64,000 bases of DNA from an uncultured Lachnospiraceae bacterium. Its GTDB lineage: Bacteria > Bacillota > Clostridia > Lachnospirales > Lachnospiraceae. Below the pieces are notes generated by a model. The model had not been told where the DNA came from. It saw nothing but the letters and a program-made list of their open reading frames with translations, and made no database searches. This document shows positions 10,498-19,316 of the stretch, in pieces. The position numbers and the translations under genes were made by a program. Location: NCBI GenBank assembly GCA_947631685.1, contig CANRMI010000003.1, positions 1-64,000 of the forward strand. Reading direction: 5' to 3'. Each line of letters opens with the position of its first letter. Positions within the stretch are counted from its first letter, which is position 1.

Positions 10498-10931
10498 TCC
10501 AGCACCTCCTCGATCACGTCGGAAATATGCGCCAGTTCTTCCAGCAGAGCCTCCGCTTTTTCTTTTCCGAATCTGTCTATTATCATCCTGACCAGGTGCA
10601 GGTTTTTACTGTGTTCGCCCTTATAAAGGCCGCTTTTTTCTTCATTCAGGCGAATATATACCTGCCGCTTATCCGACGTGGAGCGCTCTCTGAAGATCAG
10701 CCCCTTCTCCTCCATACTGCCCAGCACCCTGTTCATCTGTGACTTTAAGGTTTTCGTCCGCTCACACAGGTCCGTAGCGGTCAGCTTTCCTCCCTGGGCC
10801 TTGCTCAAAATATTGCAGACGAGAGCCTCCTTAAAGGGCATATCCGAAACCACCCTTTCGTTGCTGATCTGCACTGACAGGCGCAGCCACGCGGACAACA
10901 GCCTTTCTTCCAGACTTTCCTGTTTCTCCAT
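10494..10931 (-). CDS. MarR family transcriptional regulator
   Basis: Winged-helix pattern: TATDLCERTKTLKSQMNRVLGSMEEKGLIFRERSTSDKRQVYIRL. Confidence 0.9.
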   Translation of the reverse strand: MEKQESLEERLLSAWLRLSVQISNERVVSDMPFKEALVCNILSKAQGGKLTATDLCERTKTLKSQMNRVLGSMEEKGLIFRERSTSDKRQVYIRLNEEKSGLYKGEHSKNLHLVRMIIDRFGKEKAEALLEELAHISDVIEEVLE

Positions 10932-10957
10932 AAGCGCCTTCTCCTTTTTTTAAAAAA

Positions 10958-10994
10958 ATAGTATACAATGTGAACCGTTCACATTGTATACTAT
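10958..10994. promoter_or_regulatory. Perfect 37-bp palindrome upstream of marR-like gene (candidate autoregulatory operator)
   Basis: atagtatacaatgtgaac-c-gttcacattgtatactat: 18-bp arms around 1 nt. Confidence 0.8.
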
Positions 10995-11048
10995 CATAGT
11001 GTCACGCTGTTGGCAAGGGGATTCTTTTCAAATTTTCCCGCCGGTGCC

Positions 11049-11654
11049 TCAATAATAAATTTTTGCCTTTTCTACCACATCAAACCGGCCGTTTTGCAAA
11101 GACAGCAGGGATACCGTACAGTTGGGCATCTTAATATTCCAGAAGTCCGACATGGGAATCCCGGCTATGGGATTGACGATACTCCGGTTCATGGCACCGT
11201 GTGCCACGATCAATATGGTCTCGTACTCCTTCTCCAGAGGGAGTATTCTTTCCTGCATGAAAGAAGCGCTCCGGCTGTAAAGCTGCGGCAGGGATTCCGC
11301 GCCTTCGGGCGGGACATAATTTCCCGGTTCCCGCAACAGATAATAAAACGGCTCCTGGGGATTGTTCCGCATCTCTTCAATATTGCTGCCCTCTTTTACC
11401 CCAAAGCTGATTTCCTTGAGCCTCTCATCCTTTATCAGTGTAAGCGGGCGGTCCCGCAGCATGATCTGCGCGGTCTCCACTGCCCGGATCAGAGGCGAGC
11501 AGAATACCGCCTCAAACGCTACCTCCTTCAATGCCTCGGAAGTAATTTCAGCCAGCTTTCTGCCGTAGTCATTCAGCGGAACATCCGTCTGTCCCTGGAA
11601 GCAGGTCCTTTTGTTCCAGTCGGTTTCTCCGTGGCGCATCAAATAAATGAACAT
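11049..11654 (-). CDS. Histidine phosphatase (phosphoglycerate mutase-like) family protein
   Basis: MFIYLMRHGETDWNK and ILIVAHGAMNR motifs. Confidence 0.92.
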   Translation of the reverse strand: MFIYLMRHGETDWNKRTCFQGQTDVPLNDYGRKLAEITSEALKEVAFEAVFCSPLIRAVETAQIMLRDRPLTLIKDERLKEISFGVKEGSNIEEMRNNPQEPFYYLLREPGNYVPPEGAESLPQLYSRSASFMQERILPLEKEYETILIVAHGAMNRSIVNPIAGIPMSDFWNIKMPNCTVSLLSLQNGRFDVVEKAKIYY

Positions 11655-11668
11655 AATTCCCTCTCCCG

Positions 11669-12826
11669 CTATGCCTGCCGTATCGTTTCCGCCAGTGCCT
11701 GCAGCTGCTCCTTTGTTTCTTTTTTTACGGTGGACCGGATGGTGACCACAGGTTCCAAAACCGTGATCTCCTTCATGCTTTCCAAGTATTCCCTCATTTT
11801 TTTAGCAGCACTGGGCGCCCAGGAACCGTTCTCCACAAGGGCCACTGTGCGCTTCTGATACATTTTGGCTTTCAGGTGCAGCAGAAAATCCTCCATGGGC
11901 GGGAAAAGCCCCGCGTCGTAGCTGGAAGCCGCCAGCACGATCCTGTCATAGCGGAAAGCGTCCTCCACGGCCTCGGCCATATCGTCCCTGGCCAAATCCG
12001 TGATCGCCACCTTTTCTTCTCCCAGCTGCAAAAGCTGCTCCTGCAGGAAGTGCGCCGCTCCAGCCGTGTTGCCGTGAATGGAAGCATAGGCAATGAATAC
12101 GCCTTTATCCTCCGGCTGATAGCTGCTCCAGGTATTGTACTTGTCAATATAAAATCCCAGATTTTCCTTCAGGATCGGACCATGCAGCGGGCAGATAACA
12201 GCAATATCCAAAGCTGCCGCCTTTTTCAGCAGCGCCTGTACGGGAGCCCCGTATTTTCCTACAATATTGAAATAGTAGCGGCGGGCCTCACAGGTCCACT
12301 CTTCTTCCGTATCCAGAGCGCCGAACTTTCCGAACCCGTCCGCGGAAAAAAGCACTTTCTCCTTCTGCTCATAGGTTACCATAACCTCCGGCCAGTGCAC
12401 CATGGGCGCCATAAAAAACTGCAGCGTGTGCTCACCCAGAGAAAGCGTGCCCGCTTCCGCTGCTTCCAGCTTCTCCTGCCCTTCCACATCAAAGAAATTG
12501 GGCAGCATGGAAAAGGTTTTGGCGTTTCCCACCAGCGTAATGTCCGGATAAGCCTGCAGCAGCTTCCCGATCGTTCCCCCATGGTCCGGCTCTAAGTGGG
12601 ATATCACTAGGTAATCCGGCTTGCGTCCGTTCAGTTCCCTTTGCAGATTGGACAGCCACTCTTCTGAACGCCGCATATCCACGGTGTCCATAATCGCGAT
12701 CTTTTCATCCAGTATGATGTAGGAATTGTAAGAAATACCGTTAGGTACTTCGTACTGCCCCTCAAACAAATCAATGTCCTTGTCGTCCACACCGATATAT
12801 TTAATATTGTTCGTAATCTTAACCAT
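11669..12826 (-). CDS. fprA: FprA-type A flavoprotein (metallo-beta-lactamase + flavodoxin domains)
   Basis: SHLEPDHGG, MVHWPEVM di-iron motifs, flavodoxin YASIHGNTAGAA. Confidence 0.92.
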   Translation of the reverse strand: MVKITNNIKYIGVDDKDIDLFEGQYEVPNGISYNSYIILDEKIAIMDTVDMRRSEEWLSNLQRELNGRKPDYLVISHLEPDHGGTIGKLLQAYPDITLVGNAKTFSMLPNFFDVEGQEKLEAAEAGTLSLGEHTLQFFMAPMVHWPEVMVTYEQKEKVLFSADGFGKFGALDTEEEWTCEARRYYFNIVGKYGAPVQALLKKAAALDIAVICPLHGPILKENLGFYIDKYNTWSSYQPEDKGVFIAYASIHGNTAGAAHFLQEQLLQLGEEKVAITDLARDDMAEAVEDAFRYDRIVLAASSYDAGLFPPMEDFLLHLKAKMYQKRTVALVENGSWAPSAAKKMREYLESMKEITVLEPVVTIRSTVKKETKEQLQALAETIRQA

Positions 12827-12923
12827 ATATCCTCGCATTCTGCCGCCAAAACGGCTCCCATGATAGAAAGAGAAGGCGAAAATATCCTTTCCGCCTTCCC
12901 AGTCTTCGCTATGTCTGTATCGA

Positions 12924-13469
12924 TCAGCTGAAATATCTCTTCAGCAGTCCTTCAAAGGCTTTGCCGTGGCGGGCCTCGTCACGGGCCATTTCATGTACGG
13001 TATCATGGATCGCGTCCAGATTCAGCGCCTTTGCGCGCTTAGCCAGATCGGTCTTTCCCGCGGTAGCGCCATTCTCTGCGGCAACCCTCATTTCCAGATT
13101 CTTCTTGGTGGAATCCGTTACCACCTCTCCCAGCAGCTCCGCAAACTTGGCAGCATGCTCTGCCTCTTCAAAAGCTGCCTTCTCCCAGTACATACCGATC
13201 TCAGGATAGCCTTCCCTGTGCGCTACTCTCGCCATAGCCAGATACATACCTACTTCGCTGCACTCGCCTTCAAAGTTGGCACGCAGATCAGCCAGAATAT
13301 CCTCGGGAACGCCCTTTGCCACACCTACTACATGCTCTGCGGCCCAGGTCATATCCCCGGACTGCACGTTGAATTTTTCTGCGGGAGCATGGCAGACAGG
13401 ACATTCTGCAGGTGCCGCGTCTCCTTCATGTACATACCCGCATACGGAACAAACATACTTCATAATCAT
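12924..13469 (-). CDS. Reverse-type rubrerythrin (N-terminal rubredoxin domain, C-terminal ferritin-like domain)
   Basis: [30 protein letters not shown] at the N-terminus, then helical E...ExxH ferritin-like motifs. Confidence 0.9.
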   Translation of the reverse strand: MIMKYVCSVCGYVHEGDAAPAECPVCHAPAEKFNVQSGDMTWAAEHVVGVAKGVPEDILADLRANFEGECSEVGMYLAMARVAHREGYPEIGMYWEKAAFEEAEHAAKFAELLGEVVTDSTKKNLEMRVAAENGATAGKTDLAKRAKALNLDAIHDTVHEMARDEARHGKAFEGLLKRYFS

Positions 13470-13546
13470 TACCTCCTGAATATATAGATTTTTATTTTAT
13501 CCTAGTGTAAAACTTGAATGTATTGTAACACATATTCTTCATTTCT

Positions 13547-14638
13547 TCAATTGTTCTTTTGGCTGGCTGCCAGATCCTCAAACTTCTTTTTGCAGTTCCG
13601 GAAACACTCCAGAAGCTTGGGAGAGAAAATACCGCATTCGCCGTTGATTATCATGGAGAATGCCTGCTCCTTGCTGTAAGCGCTCTTATAGACTCTTTCA
13701 TTCACCAGCGCGTCATACACATCCGCAACGGATACCAGCTGGGCGGAAACGGGAATTTCATCCCCTTTTAATTTGTCGGGATAGCCCCGCCCGTCGTACC
13801 TTTCGTGATGGTGCCGGCATATCTCGTAGCTGGCCTTCTCATATTCCTCGTCCCATACATCCTTGATATTGCTCAAGATCTCACAGCCCCGGGTGGTATG
13901 GGATTTCATGTATTCGTATTCATCCTGCGTCAGCTTTCCGGGCTTTAACAGAATATTGTCGGGAATGGCTATCTTGCCGATATCATGCAGGGCGCTGGCG
14001 GAAACAATCACCTCGATCCGCTTCTCCGTCAGTCCGTACTCCGGGTACTCCTTCATCATTTCCCTGGCCAGGATCTCCGTATAGCCCTTGACACGCATAA
14101 CGTGCTCGCCGCTCTCTAAGTTTCTGGATTCTACCACCGTACCCAGGATGTCGATGATATTTGTATTGCTCTTTTGCAGCTTTGCCGCCTGTATCTTTAA
14201 AAGCTGATACTGCTTCTTTAAGGTTTCGGTCTGCCCTTCGACCTTTTCCTCCAAAGAATTTTTATACATGAACAGCTCCGCGATATTGTTTACCCTCCGC
14301 CTGACAAGCGCGTTGTCAAAAGGCTTCCGGATGAAATCGGAGATACCGAAATCAAAGCACTGTTTCTCTACTTTCAGAGACTGTTCTCCGCTGATGATCA
14401 GCACCGGTACTTTTTTCATCCACCCCTTTTCCTGCAATACGGCAAGCACTTCCAGGCCATCCATTTCCGGCATCACCAGATCCAGCAGAATCACTGCCAG
14501 GTCGTTTAAATTCTGCTCTATCATTTCCAGAGCCTGTCTGCCGTTCTCGGCCTCCATTACGGAATACTCCTCTTCCAGTATTTCGGTGAGAATCTCTCGA
14601 TTTAACTCCATATCGTCTACGATAAGTACCTTCTTCAT
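13547..14638 (-). CDS. Response regulator with HD-GYP domain (c-di-GMP phosphodiesterase-like)
   Basis: REC domain (LIVDDMELNREIL, LLDLVMPEMDG, LIISGE) and HDIGKIAIPD...HHHERYDGRGYPDKLKG. Confidence 0.92.
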   Translation of the reverse strand: MKKVLIVDDMELNREILTEILEEEYSVMEAENGRQALEMIEQNLNDLAVILLDLVMPEMDGLEVLAVLQEKGWMKKVPVLIISGEQSLKVEKQCFDFGISDFIRKPFDNALVRRRVNNIAELFMYKNSLEEKVEGQTETLKKQYQLLKIQAAKLQKSNTNIIDILGTVVESRNLESGEHVMRVKGYTEILAREMMKEYPEYGLTEKRIEVIVSASALHDIGKIAIPDNILLKPGKLTQDEYEYMKSHTTRGCEILSNIKDVWDEEYEKASYEICRHHHERYDGRGYPDKLKGDEIPVSAQLVSVADVYDALVNERVYKSAYSKEQAFSMIINGECGIFSPKLLECFRNCKKKFEDLAASQKNN

Positions 14639-14666
14639 AGATTTCCTCTCCTAAATAAATTTGCCT

Positions 14667-16841
14667 CTAATTTCCCTGGGCGACAATCTTACCGCCCACG
14701 TTTTTAATCGTAACCTTATCCAAGGTCTGAGGCTGCCACTTCCTGCCGTTTATTTCAACCGCAGTTCCCTCAAAAAGCGTTTTGCCCACATAGATGCAGA
14801 CCTTCTTGCTGTTTTCAATATCTTCATCCACATGTCTCTTTAAGTCGTAAAGATTTTCCAGCTCCTGCTCTTTTGTGTAAATGGCATTCTCCAATTTTAA
14901 ATATATCTTCATAGTGTTGCGCACTTCCGCAGTATATTTTTTCTTCAGGTCCATATATGCGCCGCCCAGAAGACTCAGCTCACGATGCACATTTTCAATC
15001 TTCTCCTCTGTCTCTTTTAAATTCTGGGTAGTTTCCTCGGTAATGCCCACCTTGACCTCCGTGTGCAATCCGGCCCGGTTCCCCAAGTACATGGTCCGCA
15101 CTCCCCGCACCGCACAGGCCTCTCCTCCTGCCAGGGTTCCGTTCTCCCCTGTCAGGCACAGGCTGCCTTCCGTAAATATCCTGCTGTTTAAGCAGCTGTT
15201 CATGCGGATGTCCTCTCTGGCATACACAGAAACCGCTTCCAGAAACTTGCCGTAAATGCCCTTGCCCGCCTTGATATAGCCGCTGCCCAGGGAATTGGCA
15301 CCGTGACGCAGCAAAATATTGCCGTCGCACTGGATCACCGCAGCTTCCACCAGTCCGTCCACAACAATATCTTCCGTGGCGTTGACGGAGGTACCTCTGT
15401 CAACATTTCCCCGGATATATACACTGCCCTCAAAATTGATATTGCCGGTAACGGAAGTTACATCATCTACCACCAGCAGCCGGCTGACTTCCATTCTCTG
15501 CTGAACCAGATCCACTTTACCGGCCATGGCCGCCAGATAGGTCCTTTTGTCGGGAAGCAGGATGAAGCCCTTTCCGGTCAGCATACTTAACTCCCGGCCC
15601 TTTCCTCCCTGGATGGCTGTTCCCGTTACCGTATGGCCCTCCGCTCCATAGGAAGCCTCGTGGTAGTAGGCCAGCTTCTGCCCTTCCTCCACACACTCGA
15701 ACCACTCTATATCCTTACAGTCCGTCTTGCCATCCGGCAGACGCTTCGGGGTATTCGCCACTTCCTTGCGGAAGAAGTATTCGTACCAGCCGTCTTTTCC
15801 CTTGGCCGGTCCTTTTCCCTTGGCTATCAAAATGGGGTCGCCGGTACACTCCCCTGCTATGATCTTCTCAACGGCATCCTCCAAGATTCCGAAAGTGATT
15901 CCCCGCACCGCCAGCGCATTGATGACCGTTTCCTTCGTCAGATCCCGGATTCCCGGGTTCACGGTAATATAGGCTTCCATGGCATCCTGACTGACAGAAA
16001 GCGTGGAAATAAACGGGGCCTCGTCTTCCGGTTCAATACGGTCAACCTTCTCCGCGGAGCGCCGGCCTCTGGCCTTCAGCTGCTCCACGCGCCGCTTCTC
16101 CATTTCCCTCGCCGTATACATAAAGCTGCGGTATTGAGAAACGTCGATGTCCTCCTCCATACCCAGGCGGATCTGATGCATCTGCTGCCACTCATACAGG
16201 GGATTGGTATAGCATTCCACGTCCAGACGCCTTTCCATACCCAGACGGATTTCCCGCATCTGCTGCCAGCTGTATTCTACCTTGGCATAGACGGATACAT
16301 CCAGCCCCTTTTCCAGCCCCAGAAAGATTTCCCGTATGGAAACACCCCGCAGCTGCTTGTTGATATACGGCTTTATATTGACGCCGGCAGCCAGAGCCAG
16401 CCGGATCTGCTCCAGCTGCTCTGTAACGTAACCCCCATTAATATATTCCACCAGATTGATTCTTGCCAATAAAGCTTTTCTTAATTCCCGCAGGATCCCG
16501 GCGTCAAAGCGTTTGTAATCTATCAGATTGATACCGGCTTTCAGTCCCTTGCGGATCTGACGCATTTTGTCATAGGGCAGCTCCGGATCCGCATAAATGC
16601 TGACATCCAGCTTCCCTAACAGTCCCTTTCTGATCTCTTCCATTTGAAACCAGTCATAATCCGTCCTGGCATAGAGCTCTACGGGCAGTCCCTCCATAAT
16701 GCCCAAGCGGATCTGGCGCATCTGAATCGCCAGAAATTCCTTTTTGGCATAGGGAGAAACATCTATTTTCATATTCAGGCCCTCTTCTATTTCAGCGGCC
16801 TGGTCAGGTGAAAAACCTAAATCGCTATATTTTTTCTCCAT
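14667..16841 (-). CDS. FapA/DUF342 family protein with N-terminal array of about nine ~25-aa repeats
   Basis: C-terminal FapA-type polymer-forming region (SVYIRGNVDRGTSVNATEDIVVDGLVEAAVIQCDGNILLRHG) and coiled coil; N-terminal QMRxIRxGLxxxxDVSxYA repeats. Confidence 0.85.
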   Translation of the reverse strand: MEKKYSDLGFSPDQAAEIEEGLNMKIDVSPYAKKEFLAIQMRQIRLGIMEGLPVELYARTDYDWFQMEEIRKGLLGKLDVSIYADPELPYDKMRQIRKGLKAGINLIDYKRFDAGILRELRKALLARINLVEYINGGYVTEQLEQIRLALAAGVNIKPYINKQLRGVSIREIFLGLEKGLDVSVYAKVEYSWQQMREIRLGMERRLDVECYTNPLYEWQQMHQIRLGMEEDIDVSQYRSFMYTAREMEKRRVEQLKARGRRSAEKVDRIEPEDEAPFISTLSVSQDAMEAYITVNPGIRDLTKETVINALAVRGITFGILEDAVEKIIAGECTGDPILIAKGKGPAKGKDGWYEYFFRKEVANTPKRLPDGKTDCKDIEWFECVEEGQKLAYYHEASYGAEGHTVTGTAIQGGKGRELSMLTGKGFILLPDKRTYLAAMAGKVDLVQQRMEVSRLLVVDDVTSVTGNINFEGSVYIRGNVDRGTSVNATEDIVVDGLVEAAVIQCDGNILLRHGANSLGSGYIKAGKGIYGKFLEAVSVYAREDIRMNSCLNSRIFTEGSLCLTGENGTLAGGEACAVRGVRTMYLGNRAGLHTEVKVGITEETTQNLKETEEKIENVHRELSLLGGAYMDLKKKYTAEVRNTMKIYLKLENAIYTKEQELENLYDLKRHVDEDIENSKKVCIYVGKTLFEGTAVEINGRKWQPQTLDKVTIKNVGGKIVAQGN

Positions 16842-16862
16842 GTTCAGTCTCCATGCCGCGAT

Positions 16863-17210
16863 CTACAACTGCGCGATGGCAGTCATGGTATTCTCATAGT
16901 CCCTTTTTAAATCGGCCAGCATGGGCGCAATATCCACCGTAGGAGCGCCTTCCCGCAGCGCCTCACAGACCGCGCTGCCGGACTGGGCCAGAGCCGTGAT
17001 TCCCAGATTCAGGCTCATTCCTTTCAAATTATGGGCATAACGGAAAGCGTCCTCATACCGTTTTTCTTCCAACGCCGAAAGCAGCGCGGAATAATCTCCT
17101 CCGGCCGCGAATTTATTCAGGTATTTCACTATGCGCTCATCGTTTAAAAGCCTTCCGGCCGCGTCTTCATAATCTCCGTTCATATGCGCATAACATTCTT
17201 TTACAGTCAT
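16863..17210 (-). CDS. Hpt domain phosphotransfer protein
   Basis: AHNLKGMSLNLGI Hpt motif (HxxKG). Start assigned to MTVKECYAHM behind a GGAGG. Confidence 0.85.
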   Translation of the reverse strand: MTVKECYAHMNGDYEDAAGRLLNDERIVKYLNKFAAGGDYSALLSALEEKRYEDAFRYAHNLKGMSLNLGITALAQSGSAVCEALREGAPTVDIAPMLADLKRDYENTMTAIAQL

Positions 17211-17317
17211 GGGAACCTCCTTTTTATGGTGGACGTTTCTACACTCTGCCTTTACTCCGGCACATTCCACTTTATTGTATCATACTCCGCCCTTTTTTCA
17301 ATCTATTTTTTCTGAAT

Positions 17318-18205
17318 TTACCTGCAAAAACCTTTAAAAAAGCTGCATTCCTCATCATTGCAATACCGCGCGTCCTCCGAGCGCATATCGCAGTGGAACA
17401 CATGGGGCAGCCTGTTCTTCTTATCTCCGTAGAGCCTGTAAATAAAAGGCACGTCACAGTCCGCCAGTTTTTTCGCCATGCGGGGAGCCTGTTCCTTCAG
17501 GAAATCTCCGGTGGCGGTCATCAAAAATACCGGCGGAAAATGCTCCGTCACATGGTTAAGAACCGTGATCAGTTCCTGCTCCCTGGCGCTTCCCCTCTCA
17601 GGCAGGAACTCCTCCATTACCTTTCTGGTCTGTTCTTCCGAGGCCTCCTGCAGCGCCATCCTGTATTTGCCGCAGTTTAAAGCCACCGCCGTGGGGACAA
17701 ATCCCTCCGGTACCTGAAATGCATATTCTTTGGCATATTCCGCATTGGTACAGATGCAGGTATAGAGCCCCAGCAAATGTGCTCCCGCAGAATCCCCCAC
17801 ACCGAATACATGTTCCGTATCAAAGCCATATTCTTCTTCATGGGCAAACACCCAGGAAAATACCAGATTGGTATCTTCCAGGGGCGCGGGAAATTGAAAT
17901 TCCGGAGCCAGACGATAAGTAAAATTCACCACAGCAAACCCTCGTTTTGCCAGATCCATACAATAGAACTGATAGCGTTCTTTATCTCCATATACCCAGG
18001 CACCACCATGTACACTGACGATCACCGGCAGTTTCTTTCCCTGCGCCGCCTTCGGTCTGTAGACATCCAGCACCTGCCAGTCCTGATCGCTGCCGTAAAC
18101 AATATCGTCAAAACGCTGTATCTCCTCCGGCGTAGTCAGTCCGGCGTCCCGCACATCGTCTCCCGCCTTAAAGTTTCTCCTTATCATATCGCTGGTTTCC
18201 GACAT
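17318..18205 (-). CDS. Alpha/beta hydrolase (esterase/lipase-like)
   Basis: SVHGGAWVYGDKERY oxyanion HGG motif, GVGDSAGAHL nucleophile elbow. Confidence 0.88.
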   Translation of the reverse strand: MSETSDMIRRNFKAGDDVRDAGLTTPEEIQRFDDIVYGSDQDWQVLDVYRPKAAQGKKLPVIVSVHGGAWVYGDKERYQFYCMDLAKRGFAVVNFTYRLAPEFQFPAPLEDTNLVFSWVFAHEEEYGFDTEHVFGVGDSAGAHLLGLYTCICTNAEYAKEYAFQVPEGFVPTAVALNCGKYRMALQEASEEQTRKVMEEFLPERGSAREQELITVLNHVTEHFPPVFLMTATGDFLKEQAPRMAKKLADCDVPFIYRLYGDKKNRLPHVFHCDMRSEDARYCNDEECSFFKGFCR

Positions 18206-18223
18206 TTCAGTTTCCTTCCTCTC

Positions 18224-19165
18224 TCAATTTATAGTCTGTCTCTTCCCTTCTTTTTTCAGCTTGTCAAACAGGACTGTCTCATCTGGTCCGTACTTCGCGT
18301 AGGCCTCGCAGATCCAGTCGATCTCCGCCCTGCCTGCCAGAAGGTCCTCGGCTATCTTCTCCGGGTTCTCACCCTTTCGCAGCTTGCCGCAGACTAAGCG
18401 GATCAACAGACGGCGTTCTCCCTCTTCCAAGCCTTCCTCATACCGCACTTCCAGCGCATCGTCCATGTTAAACTGTGTGTACAGCATATTTTCCACCTCC
18501 GACCCATGCTTCTTCACAAAGTCCGAAAAGATATCCTCCCTGACACTGTCCTTTACCGCCAGGGTGACTGCCGTATCCCTGTCCATACCGTCATGCAGAT
18601 GGACCCTGACCCTCTCTATGAACCAGGCGTACTCATACAGCGGCCCGCACTCTTTTAGCACCTTGTGTCCCACCGGGAGATTGATGTTGATCATCCTTAC
18701 TTTCAATTCTAGCATAGGCTCTTCGGTTTCCGCAATATACCCGTCGGAAAGTTTTAATACTTTTTCTTCCGGTACCTCCCTGCTCCCGTTGTAGAAGAGG
18801 AAGAACTCCGGCGTCGGGATGGGGATCCTCCTCTCCCGGTAGAGGTTGCTCTCCTCTAGCAGCTTCTCCATGGTGCGCCCGTAGTAGAGCAGGCTCCGCA
18901 AGGGGATGTTCTCATTGACCGTGGACTGGTGCTCGCTGATAACCAGAATTCGGTCCTTTACGGTAAAGCCCAGATCGTTCTTTCTGGCCAGAAACAGCAC
19001 GCCCTCCAAGGTGGTAATCTTAATGTCCTCCGGGGAGGTTTCTTCCCCGGAGAGGGCGGTATAGAGCTTCGCGGCATTTTCCGGCTCGCTGAAAAGAGCG
19101 GTAAACACATCGGACTTATGCTCCCGGTTGGATAGCTGGGTTTCTTTGGTTCTGTCATCTGTCAT
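18224..19165 (-). CDS. Rpn family recombination-promoting nuclease / PD-(D/E)XK transposase-like protein
   Basis: HKSDVFTALFSEPENAAKLYTALSGEE...DRILVISEHQSTVNENIPLRSLLYYGR, typical of Rpn/PDDEXK_2 proteins; duplicated 5' region at window start. Confidence 0.8.
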   Translation of the reverse strand: MTDDRTKETQLSNREHKSDVFTALFSEPENAAKLYTALSGEETSPEDIKITTLEGVLFLARKNDLGFTVKDRILVISEHQSTVNENIPLRSLLYYGRTMEKLLEESNLYRERRIPIPTPEFFLFYNGSREVPEEKVLKLSDGYIAETEEPMLELKVRMININLPVGHKVLKECGPLYEYAWFIERVRVHLHDGMDRDTAVTLAVKDSVREDIFSDFVKKHGSEVENMLYTQFNMDDALEVRYEEGLEEGERRLLIRLVCGKLRKGENPEKIAEDLLAGRAEIDWICEAYAKYGPDETVLFDKLKKEGKRQTIN

Positions 19166-19289
19166 AGGCAGACTCCTCCTGTGAAATTGTATTTTTGTCT
19201 TGAAAAATGCCGCAGAGATTGCGTAGAAAAATAGATTAGATCTTTCAAGAATAGGTTGATTGTAACAGAAAGGGACACATTTGTAAAGT
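19141..19289. repeat. Dispersed repeat copy B (Rpn start and upstream region)
   Basis: tttctttggttctgtcatctgtcataggcagactcctcctgtga[a/g]attgtatttttgtcttgaaaaatgccgcagagattgcgtagaaaa... shared with 9-159. Confidence 0.9.
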
Positions 19290-19316
19290 CATACTTTCCC
19301 TATAGTTCCATCATGC

